Below are positions 17,383 to 24,613 of a DNA stretch of 41,983 nucleotides, in pieces. The DNA is taken from NCBI GenBank assembly GCA_910586645.1, contig CAJUIS010000017.1, positions 11,223-53,205 on the forward strand, in the 5' to 3' direction. Position numbers and translations under genes: made by a program. Within the stretch, counting starts at the first letter, position 1; the number at the start of each line of letters is the position of its first letter. The notes beneath the pieces were generated by a model. It saw only the letters and a program-made list of their open reading frames with translations. It did no database searches and was not told the origin of the DNA. Source of the stretch: an uncultured Lachnospiraceae bacterium (GTDB lineage: Bacteria > Bacillota > Clostridia > Lachnospirales > Lachnospiraceae).

Positions 17383-18417
17383 CTATCGAATCACAAGATA
17401 AATCCCCGCACACAGCAAGTTTGGAAAACAGCAGGCCGCCGCTCCAAAAAGCAGACGCAGGCTTCTTTTCCGGAAAGCGAATAAAATCCCAAGAATCCCA
17501 AGCATAACCGCTCCAAGCATAATCCCCATGGAAGAAACCATACAGCAGGCCCACATTAAAACAAACAGAAGAACCCAGTCCGCCCGGCTTCCCTCAAGAA
17601 GAAAAATCCTGACTCCAAGATACAAAATCATCGGAAGCAGTATTCCTGCCAAAATCGCCTTCCCCTGCCAGAGCCGGATCAAAAGGAACAGGCCGCTTGT
17701 CCTTTCACTGTATGCCGAAAACAAATGAAGTCCCGACAAAATCACCAGAAAATACCCCGTCCGCTCCATATCATAAGCAAAGAACGCCCTTCCAAGAAGC
17801 GTATACACCGCATAGGAAAGAACCAGAAATACAATCATAAAAACCATATGTGAAAGAATCGCGGGATGCGTATCTGTCATTTTTCCAATAACCGCCGTAA
17901 ACGCATGAAACGGCGACAGCACATATCTTGACGGAAGACTTGCGTATTCCGCGCCCGTATAAGGGTTTACGGCAAAAATCGTGTCGGTTGCAAGGGACGT
18001 CGCCGCCGACGCCACAAAAAACGAATCATCCGCATTCGTATACTGATAACGCAGGTAGACAAAAATCTGCATAACAATCAAAAGAAGCTGCGCATAAATG
18101 CAGAGTGTAAAGCGCTTCACAGCGCAGGCCGTTCCAAGGAAAATGCCCGGAATCCGCCTGAAATGAAGCAGCAGAGAGACTGCGGAAGCAAAAATCAAAA
18201 TCCCGCCGTACAAAAGCGCCAGAACAGACAAAGACTGCCCTGTCCAGATCATAGGCAGAGCCAGAATTTCAAACAACCCAAACAGAATCACATACCCCGC
18301 CGCCATATGCAGCAGGATATTGTCTTTTTCTTCTTTTATAAAACCGGAATACAACAGTCCCAGCAAGAATGGGATTACGCCCAGAAAAACCGCAATCAAC
18401 GCCAAACTTTTTATCAT
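17383..18417 (-). CDS. N-terminal half of a split GT-C-like membrane protein
   Basis: A 344-residue, almost wholly hydrophobic protein with about nine membrane segments. Its first large loop reads YTNADDSFFVASAATSLATD; Asp130-Asp131 fall at the same position as the acidic loop of the intact paralogue at 13959-15758. It stops in a hydrophobic segment (LLCAGIYLVIR) with no soluble tail, which would be odd for a complete enzyme. The following gene begins 11 bases later and supplies the missing helices and tail. It resembles DUF6077-type Lachnospiraceae membrane proteins as I remember them, a name that should be checked. It follows the GT2 gene at 18430 by 12 bases, the arrangement expected for a polyprenyl-phosphate sugar donor and its GT-C user. 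Confidence 0.8.
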   Translation of the reverse strand: MIKSLALIAVFLGVIPFLLGLLYSGFIKEEKDNILLHMAAGYVILFGLFEILALPMIWTGQSLSVLALLYGGILIFASAVSLLLHFRRIPGIFLGTACAVKRFTLCIYAQLLLIVMQIFVYLRYQYTNADDSFFVASAATSLATDTIFAVNPYTGAEYASLPSRYVLSPFHAFTAVIGKMTDTHPAILSHMVFMIVFLVLSYAVYTLLGRAFFAYDMERTGYFLVILSGLHLFSAYSERTSGLFLLIRLWQGKAILAGILLPMILYLGVRIFLLEGSRADWVLLFVLMWACCMVSSMGIMLGAVMLGILGILFAFRKRSLRLLFGAAACCFPNLLCAGIYLVIR

Positions 18418-18429
18418 GTCCTTCCCTCT

Positions 18430-19392
18430 CTATCCTCTCTGTTCCTGCGCCGTCTCCTGCTCTTTCCCAATATTTGTCTCTCCGCAGATATAAATCGGAC
18501 GCTTTTTGACTTCAAGATAAGTCTTTGCCAGATAAGAGCCTAATATTCCAATGCAAAAAAGCTGTATGCCCCCTAAAAACATCACAATGCATACCATCGA
18601 AGGCCAGCCGAATGCAGAGCCTCCGTACAATATCTGCCGCACAACAATAAATACGATGGCAGCAGCCGCAATCAAACACATCAAAATTCCAAGAAACGCC
18701 GAAAGAGACAGCGGAATTGTCGAAAACGCCACAATCCCGTCGATGGAGTACAAAAACAGCTTCCAGAAAGACCACTTCGTCTCTCCCGCCACCCGTTCCA
18801 CATTCTCAAATTCCAGCCACTTCGTCCGAAAGCCTACCCACCCAAACAGGCCCTTGGAAAAACGGTTGTACTCCTTCATTTCTAAGAGCGCATTTACAAA
18901 CGCCCGGTTCATCATACGAAAATCTCTCGCTCCGTCCACAATTTCAGCTTTGGAAATCCGGTTCATAAGCCGGTAAAACCTTCTTGCAAAAAAAGAACGG
19001 ATGGGAGGCTCCCCTTTTCGGTTTACCCTCCTTGTCGCAGCCGAATCATACCCTTCTTCCGTAACAGCCCGGTACATTTCCGGCAAAAGCGACGGCGGAT
19101 CCTGCAAATCCGCATCCATAATAACCGTCAAATCTCCGCGGGAATTTTCAAGCCCCGCATAAATAGCCGCTTCTTTTCCGAAATTTCTGGAAAAAGAAAC
19201 ATATTTTACCCGTTCATCCGCCGCCGCAAGCTCTTTTATAATGTCAAGCGTCCTGTCTTTGGAACCGTCATCAATAAACAGCAATTCAAACTCAGCATAC
19301 GGCATCTCCTGCATTACTTCTCTCATTTTTTCATAAAAAAAATGTAATGCGGCTTCTTCATTATAACAAGGAATAACTGCTGTCAGCTTCAT
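18430..19392 (-). CDS. GtrB-like polyprenyl-phosphate glycosyltransferase
   Basis: A 320-residue first gene of the assembly operon. The GT-A domain shows AVIPCYNEEAAL, FIDDGSKDRT, FGKEAAIYAGLE and the metal site MDADLQDPP. Then come the RRVNRKGEPP loop and FSKGLFGWVGF, all typical of GtrB/ArnC/DPM1-type synthases. Two membrane helices lie at about 230-295, with a short EV-KKRPIYI tail. It makes undecaprenyl-phosphate-linked sugar at the inner face for later use outside. Start at 19392 has GAGGTAGAGG upstream, about 45 bases after the predicted transcription start. The GT-C genes follow at once, so they are the likely users. The sugar is not predictable. Confidence 0.92.
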   Translation of the reverse strand: MKLTAVIPCYNEEAALHFFYEKMREVMQEMPYAEFELLFIDDGSKDRTLDIIKELAAADERVKYVSFSRNFGKEAAIYAGLENSRGDLTVIMDADLQDPPSLLPEMYRAVTEEGYDSAATRRVNRKGEPPIRSFFARRFYRLMNRISKAEIVDGARDFRMMNRAFVNALLEMKEYNRFSKGLFGWVGFRTKWLEFENVERVAGETKWSFWKLFLYSIDGIVAFSTIPLSLSAFLGILMCLIAAAAIVFIVVRQILYGGSAFGWPSMVCIVMFLGGIQLFCIGILGSYLAKTYLEVKKRPIYICGETNIGKEQETAQEQRG

Positions 19393-19441
19393 GTCCTCTA
19401 CCTCACTCTGTAATACACTCTATCCCCTTATAAATTAGTTT

Positions 19442-19470
19442 ATTATACCGTCAAATAGCAGGTATGTCAA
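19442..19470 (-). promoter_or_regulatory. Consensus sigma-A promoter of the assembly operon
   Basis: On the minus strand, TTGACA (19465-19470) and TATAAT (19442-19447) match the consensus at all 12 positions with a 17-base spacer. The spacer itself contains a second TTGACG at its end. Transcription should begin near 19435. The following 15 genes, down to 2864, are tightly packed, so this one promoter may drive about 16.5 kb. Confidence 0.92.
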
Positions 19471-19525
19471 ATATTGCCTGAAACAGGAGAATTTTCCTGA
19501 CGGACAGAAACCTTAAGACGCAGAC

Positions 19526-19560
19526 AGCGGCACAGAAACCACTATGTTTTCTGTGCCGCT
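19526..19560. terminator. 13-bp inverted repeat between converging and diverging units
   Basis: AGCGGCACAGAAA (19526-19538) pairs perfectly with 19548-19560 around a 9-base loop. It lies after the response regulator on the minus strand and upstream of the assembly promoter, where a terminator is expected. Neither strand has a good T-run after the stem, so it may instead be a weak or factor-assisted terminator or a binding site. Confidence 0.5.
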
Positions 19561-19680
19561 AATATTATGTTTGCTTTTCTTATTTTTGCGCAAGCGTTAC
19601 ATGAAAATCGCCGCTGCCTTTCCCGCTCTCTGCGCTGTTTCAGTATAATAATGTCAAAATACTACGCAGGGGGCATCGTT

Positions 19681-19833
19681 ATGGAATTTACCAGTACACT
19701 TGATTATTTTATTGCAGCTATGGGCATTTTGATTATCGTTGTAAGCTTTGCCTGGAATATTTATGAAGTCTTTCTTCATAAAGCGCAGGACTCCGCTTCT
19801 CTGGAGGATTCAAAAGACTCCGCCATCCGGTAG
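19681..19833 (+). CDS. 50-residue membrane peptide
   Basis: This is the only convincing plus-strand gene. The peptide MEFTSTLDYFIAAMGILIIVVSFAWNIYEVF has one membrane helix at about 9-31, followed by a short polar tail rich in Ser, Asp and Glu (ASLEDSKDSAIR). The frame is open back to 19567, but the ATG at 19681 has a CAGGGGG site and a TATAAT at 19644-19649 upstream, without a clear -35. The last 58 bases overlap, in convergent orientation, the 3' end of the response-regulator gene. The overlap means each transcript is antisense to the other. Function unknown; a small membrane modulator is possible. Confidence 0.55.
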   Translation: MEFTSTLDYFIAAMGILIIVVSFAWNIYEVFLHKAQDSASLEDSKDSAIR

Positions 19834-20504
19834 CCTACTCCGGATTCCGTAAATATGTACTTGGGTTCCGCCGGATTATCGCAGATTTTCCGGCGGATAT
19901 TCGTCATATTCACCCGTAAAATCTTGTTGTTCTCAGACGCATAAGGCCCCCAGATCTTTTCCATCAGCATCTTATATGTAATCATCTTACCGGAATTCAT
20001 CGCAAGATATTCGACAATCCTGTATTCCACCGGCGTCAGATGCACCTGTGCGCCGTTTAAAAGCACCATTCTCCTCTCAAAATCCACTTTAAGCCCCAAT
20101 GAGCAGTAAACGCTTTTATCTCCATATTTTCTCCGGTAGCGCAGCGCGCAGCGGATACGGGCTAAAAGCTCCTCCGGGCCAAACGGCTTTGTCACGTAAT
20201 CATCCGCTCCCGCATCAAGAGCCGCCACTTTATCGCTTTCTTTTCCCTTGGAAGAAAGGACAATCAGCGGAGAGTCCGATATGCTGCGTACCTTTCGAAT
20301 AAATTCTATCCCGTCCATATCCGGCAAAACCAGATCCAGCAGGATCAAATCCGGACAACTGTTGATCGTCTGCGCAATTCCTTCCTTTCCGCCCTGCGCA
20401 GTATAGAGCCGGTATCCCTTTTGAAAAAACAGCCTCTTTAAAAAGCGCTGCACTTCTTTTTCTTCATCCACTGACAGCATTTTATATTTTGTTCTGATCT
20501 CCAT
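19776..20504 (-). CDS. OmpR/PhoB-family response regulator
   Basis: The 242-residue protein has a receiver domain (about 8-120) with acidic residues D13-E15, the phospho-acceptor Asp57 in LILLDLVLPDMDG, Ser84/85 as switch residue and Lys106 in YVTKPFGPEEL. A winged-helix DNA-binding domain (about 135-230) has LTPVEYRIVEYLAMNSGKMIT and the recognition-helix region NMTNIRRKI. GGGAGG lies nine bases before the ATG. No histidine kinase gene is in the window, so it is either an orphan or its kinase is elsewhere. As last gene of the precursor operon it may control polysaccharide genes, for instance the strong promoter at 19442-19470. Its 3' end overlaps the convergent peptide gene. Confidence 0.92.
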   Translation of the reverse strand: MEIRTKYKMLSVDEEKEVQRFLKRLFFQKGYRLYTAQGGKEGIAQTINSCPDLILLDLVLPDMDGIEFIRKVRSISDSPLIVLSSKGKESDKVAALDAGADDYVTKPFGPEELLARIRCALRYRRKYGDKSVYCSLGLKVDFERRMVLLNGAQVHLTPVEYRIVEYLAMNSGKMITYKMLMEKIWGPYASENNKILRVNMTNIRRKICDNPAEPKYIFTESGVGYRMAESFESSREAESCAL

Positions 20505-20926
20505 TTTAATAACCTCCCGTTCTGATTTTCTCTTTTCAAATCAAAACGGGACTTCTTTTTTCCATCCGTCCAGTGTATAAAAACGACCACCCGGAAAACA
20601 GAGATTTTCCTCTCTCCAAAACACATCCCCCAAAAAAGAGACAGCATTCGGGGAATCAAAAGCGCCGCGGCCAAAAGGATCCAGACAAATCCTCCCCGGA
20701 CTCCCGTCAGTGCGGCGGAAACCGTTTTTTTTGCATCCGACATAAAATGAAAGTCGTCCAGATCCTCTTTTTCATCCACAGCCAGAATTCTCGCGCCTAC
20801 ATTGTCCGCCGTTCTTTCCGCCGTTTTTTTTGTATGGGAAAAGGCGGTTTCCGACGGAACGGCAGAGCCAAAAATCCCTGCCAGAAAACAAACTGCCGCA
20901 AGTATACAAAGCAGCTTTCTTTTCAT
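20438..20926 (-). CDS. Small secreted or membrane protein of unknown function
   Basis: A 162-residue ORF starting 26 bases after the secreted DUF5722-like gene. It begins with a clear signal sequence (MKRKLLCILAAVCFLAGIFG), a polar stretch, ARILAVDEKEDLDDF, then a membrane helix at about 80-103 (GGFVWILLAAALLIPRMLSLFW). The last 45 residues are basic and low in hydrophobicity, and the final 67 bases overlap the response-regulator start in another frame, so part of this tail may be junk from a lost earlier stop. The ribosome site is only moderate. The order DUF5722-like protein, membrane protein, regulator suggests one surface module. No family recognised. Confidence 0.5.
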   Translation of the reverse strand: MKRKLLCILAAVCFLAGIFGSAVPSETAFSHTKKTAERTADNVGARILAVDEKEDLDDFHFMSDAKKTVSAALTGVRGGFVWILLAAALLIPRMLSLFWGMCFGERKISVFRVVVFIHWTDGKKKSRFDLKRENQNGRLLKWRSEQNIKCCQWMKKKKCSAF

Positions 20927-20951
20927 TTTTCCGTCTCACCCGCCTTTCCAA

Positions 20952-23615
20952 TCACATGCTCTCGTCTGACGGAGCCTGTTCTGTCATTCCAGATTCTGTT
21001 TCTTCCGGCTCCTTTGCCTCGTCAGGCGCCGGTTTTGTTTCTTCCGGTTCTGTCTCTGTTTCCGTCCCGGGCGGCTCCGTTTCCTGCGGCTCCGTTTCTC
21101 CTGCTTCCGCCGGAATTTCCTGCTGAGGAAGCGGATTATGGATCGAATCGTCTATAGTAAGTTCAAACACATTTGAAAAATCACTCAGCGTCCCGTCACT
21201 GTAAACAGCTCTTACCCGGAAGCAATACGTTTCTCCTATGACAAAATCAGACAAAACGCCCGCAGCGTCTTTGTACTGCTCCATGCTGTAAGTTGTCCCT
21301 TCAATATTCTTTTTTCTTATGTACTCTGTATCCGCCAGCTTTTTATAGAATATGCGGTATCTGTAAGCGTTTGGCCATCCGGTCCAGTCCATTACGACCT
21401 TTCCGTCACGAATGCCAACCGTCAGCTGAATGTTCGCCTGTTCCGCAATGGATTCGGAATAGCTGCCGAAATAACTGCCTCCGTTTACCGTCACATAAGC
21501 GCGAAGCTTATAATAATAAACCGTTCCAGGAACCGCCGTTTCGTCCGTATACGAATTTGCGCTGCCCGCTGCGCAGAAAATCGGCGTATATGTTCCATTC
21601 TCTTCTGTGGAACGGGAAATCTCAAATCCGTCCACGTCTGTCATCTTCTTCCAGGCAAGCGTAATCCTGCTTCCGGACACCCCGCAGTTCTCCTTGTTCC
21701 AGACCGCCTGCGCCGCCGTAACCGTTATTGGAAAAGCGGCTGACATTCCTCCGTAAAGCTTTACTTTTTTCGTCGGATCGCCGGATTTTGGAGCTTCTTT
21801 ATACATACGTACCTGATACTGGTATGTCCCTGCTTTTGCCAGTTCCCGATCCGTATAGGTTACAATTGAATTTCCGGAAACCGAACCTGCCAGAACGCCG
21901 TTCCGGTAAATTTCATATCCATCCGCAGAAGAAATCTTCTCCCACGTCAGCTTGACCGAAGTCGCTGAGACAGATTCAATATTCGTAATGGACGCCTGTT
22001 TCAGCCTGGAAGGCATACCCGTATATTTCGCCTTCTTAAATCCGCTGATCTTATTCCATTTCTTAAGATTGGTGTACTGTAAAAGCGGATCGGTAAAACT
22101 GAACGATTCTTTGGAATCAATGTACTGGAACACATGCCAGATCAGACGCTTGACATACCAGTCATTGTACAGGCCCCAGTGATATCCAAGGCTCATTTCC
22201 GACGGGTGATCGATGTGCCTTCCGTAAATAAACGCCTCAATCATGCCGTTTCCTTCGCACATATAGTAAGCATATGCATAAGCCGCCGCCTGGACCGCCT
22301 CTCCTTTTGTTGAATTAAAGGACTGTTCGGAAAGCATAATCTTACAATCTGTCCCAATCTTCTTTTTGACATAATTCGTCAGTGTTTTCAAATTTTTAAA
22401 ATTAATAATCTTTGCATTGACGGAATTTGTCGCTTTAGCGTCATCCCAGAAAACCGGATCCGACATCCCTTCCGGATATGCGTGGTATGCAATCCGAAAA
22501 TCAATTTTTCCTTTTTCTTTTATCTTTTTATAGAATTCATCCAATACGGCTTTGGAACTGAAATACCGCTTTCCGGAACCGTCTGAATCCGTATTCCAGT
22601 TATAATCCAGGCTGATATAGACATTTGAGTTCTTGCTTACGCTTTTTACGGCATTGTGGCAGATACGAAAAGCCCTTGCATAATTCTCCATATAGGCGCT
22701 AAGACTTTTATCCCCGCCATAATTCCAGATGCATGCGCTGTTTACCTCATTGCCGAGAATCCATCCGGAAACCAGGTTTTCCTGCGTTCCGTAACGTTTC
22801 GCCAGGTAGCTCATAATCGCTTCAAATGTCTGACAGCTCGCTTTGTTTGACGTCTTAACAGACGAATACAGCGTGTAATTGTATCCGCCGTACTGCATGG
22901 AAGAAGTTCCTTTCGAGGCTTTATCTTTGGGCAGCAGCAGAATAACCGTCACCCTTACGCCGGCCGCATTATAAGTCCGCACCATCTCGTCATTTCTCAA
23001 AATCTGATCGGCGTCCAGATAATACGTTTTTCCCTTATACTGAAACGACGTCTTATTTATGGCGCCCTGATTCAAAAGGGAATTTAATGTCCAGTTCAAT
23101 ACGACATGCTGCGTTCCAAGTTCCAGGGAATCCTCAACATGTTCCGCCTGAATGCCTTTTTTTGACGCGGCCTTTGGCCCGCTTCCTTTATAAGACGCCA
23201 GAACCTGCGGATTTGTTATGTACCTTGCATCGCTTACAATTTTATATTTTTTGCCCGATTTATAAGCCACGACAAATTTCTGAAACAGCATTGCGTTCTT
23301 ATATCCGGCCTTAAATGTAACCGTTCCTTTTTTTGCCTTGACCGAGGCGACGGGAGACGCGCTTTTCTTTCCGGTTTCCGAAACGTTTGCATTCAGCCCC
23401 AGAAGATACAGCTTCTTTCCCATTGCTTTCGTCTTTGTCTTTACTTTCGCCTTAACGGTAAGTTTTTTTCCGCTGCTGCCCAGCTTACAGGAAGTAACGG
23501 AAACCGGCTGTTCCGCCGCCTGTGCCGCCGCCGGCCTGCCCGCTGCCAGAAATCCGGCAAGAAAAAGCAGCGCCGCTATGAAAAACTTCGCCTGGCTTAA
23601 ACTTTTCTTTCGCAT
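20952..23615 (-). CDS. Secreted DUF5722-like glycoside hydrolase with Fn3 domains
   Basis: An 887-residue exported protein. A signal peptide spans about 1-34. A small lysine-rich beta domain lies at about 36-135. A TIM-barrel-like region at about 150-530 has two candidate catalytic acids in the retaining clan-A arrangement: Glu290 in WILGNEVNSACIWN and Glu430 in IMLSEQSFNS, about 140 residues apart. Three fibronectin-III-like repeats follow at about 540-825, then a disordered Glu/Pro/Thr tail. No LPxTG or transmembrane anchor is seen. It sits inside the nucleotide-sugar operon, so trimming or remodelling of the surface glycan made by this locus is likely; degrading a foreign glycan is the alternative. 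The DUF5722 name is from memory of the motif set. Confidence 0.82.
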   Translation of the reverse strand: MRKKSLSQAKFFIAALLFLAGFLAAGRPAAAQAAEQPVSVTSCKLGSSGKKLTVKAKVKTKTKAMGKKLYLLGLNANVSETGKKSASPVASVKAKKGTVTFKAGYKNAMLFQKFVVAYKSGKKYKIVSDARYITNPQVLASYKGSGPKAASKKGIQAEHVEDSLELGTQHVVLNWTLNSLLNQGAINKTSFQYKGKTYYLDADQILRNDEMVRTYNAAGVRVTVILLLPKDKASKGTSSMQYGGYNYTLYSSVKTSNKASCQTFEAIMSYLAKRYGTQENLVSGWILGNEVNSACIWNYGGDKSLSAYMENYARAFRICHNAVKSVSKNSNVYISLDYNWNTDSDGSGKRYFSSKAVLDEFYKKIKEKGKIDFRIAYHAYPEGMSDPVFWDDAKATNSVNAKIINFKNLKTLTNYVKKKIGTDCKIMLSEQSFNSTKGEAVQAAAYAYAYYMCEGNGMIEAFIYGRHIDHPSEMSLGYHWGLYNDWYVKRLIWHVFQYIDSKESFSFTDPLLQYTNLKKWNKISGFKKAKYTGMPSRLKQASITNIESVSATSVKLTWEKISSADGYEIYRNGVLAGSVSGNSIVTYTDRELAKAGTYQYQVRMYKEAPKSGDPTKKVKLYGGMSAAFPITVTAAQAVWNKENCGVSGSRITLAWKKMTDVDGFEISRSTEENGTYTPIFCAAGSANSYTDETAVPGTVYYYKLRAYVTVNGGSYFGSYSESIAEQANIQLTVGIRDGKVVMDWTGWPNAYRYRIFYKKLADTEYIRKKNIEGTTYSMEQYKDAAGVLSDFVIGETYCFRVRAVYSDGTLSDFSNVFELTIDDSIHNPLPQQEIPAEAGETEPQETEPPGTETETEPEETKPAPDEAKEPEETESGMTEQAPSDESM

Positions 23616-23627
23616 ATCACACCTGCC

Positions 23628-24554
23628 TTAAAACAACTTTTCTTTGTAAACGCCCTGTCCGACAAGCCTGCGTATCTCATCCTCCACGCTCTGCCTGTCC
23701 TTTTGATACGTCACGCCGAACCACTTGTCCCTTGTCTCCAATACTTTTACCGACGCTCTCCCCCTGGCCAAAAGTCCGTCAATAATCCCCGGCAGCAGAT
23801 ATTCCGCCTTTAAATCGTCTGGACGAAGTTTTGACAAAAAACTCCGGAACCCATTCTCCAGTTCCAAAAAAATTTCCGGCAGGAATCCCCACATATTCAT
23901 GGACACAAGCTGATCGCCCTGTACCGTCACCGGCCTGCCGGACTCATCCTGCGCCAAAAACCTGCCGTCTTTACAGCAAATCTCATACGTTTCCGTTATT
24001 TTTAACAAGTTTTTCCTCTCGTCTACTTCACAGACGCCTCTTGTCACGCCGCCGTTTTCGCTCAATGTATTCTTCAAAACAAATCCGGCCATACAAATAT
24101 CATACGGCAGGGAAGAACTGCCCTCACCTGACTTTTCCTCCAGGTAATCATGCAGACGGACAAACGCTTCCCGGCCATAATAATCGTCCGCATTAATCAC
24201 TGCAAACGGATTTTTCACCAATTCCTTCGCCGCAAGAACCGCCTGCCCGGTCCCCCATGGCTTTGTACGCTCTTTTGGAAGCAAAAACCCTTCCGGCAAA
24301 TCGGAAAGCTCCTGAAACGCGTATTTTACCGGAATTACCCCTGAAATCCGATCCCCGATTTTCTCCTTAAAATCCTGTTCCAAATCCTTTCGGATTACAA
24401 ATACCGCTTCATCAAATCCCGCTTCTACCGCATCATAAACAGAATAATCCATGATAATCTCACCGCCCGGCCCCACAGGCGCAAGCTGCTTGATTCCGCC
24501 GCCAAAACGGCTGCCAATTCCCGCTGCCATAATTATAAGCGTTGTCTTTCCCAT
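23628..24554 (-). CDS. Sugar-1-phosphate nucleotidyltransferase
   Basis: A 308-residue protein with the nucleotidyltransferase signature at the N-terminus (IIMAAGIGSRFGGGIKQLAPVGPGG), a PWGTGQAVLAA nucleotide-contact loop and the metal site INADDYYG. It couples an NTP with a sugar-1-phosphate to make an activated sugar in the cytoplasm. It is distinct from the GDP-mannose enzyme ManC of the same operon and lacks the usual RmlA signature, so its product is a second activated sugar that cannot be named from sequence. Start has a perfect AAAGGAGG. It lies 12 bases before the secreted protein gene. C-terminal residues 240-308 form a short helical tail. Confidence 0.88.
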   Translation of the reverse strand: MGKTTLIIMAAGIGSRFGGGIKQLAPVGPGGEIIMDYSVYDAVEAGFDEAVFVIRKDLEQDFKEKIGDRISGVIPVKYAFQELSDLPEGFLLPKERTKPWGTGQAVLAAKELVKNPFAVINADDYYGREAFVRLHDYLEEKSGEGSSSLPYDICMAGFVLKNTLSENGGVTRGVCEVDERKNLLKITETYEICCKDGRFLAQDESGRPVTVQGDQLVSMNMWGFLPEIFLELENGFRSFLSKLRPDDLKAEYLLPGIIDGLLARGRASVKVLETRDKWFGVTYQKDRQSVEDEIRRLVGQGVYKEKLF

Positions 24555-24613
24555 CCGTCAATCCTCCTTTCCCTGCCAATAAATTCCTCTCTTCCGCCGC
24601 CTTAACAATGCCG

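Noticed and set aside
19761..19781. 8-bp inverted repeat at the regulator stop codon
   Set aside because: It lies within both overlapping coding frames, has no T-run after it, and looks like chance symmetry.
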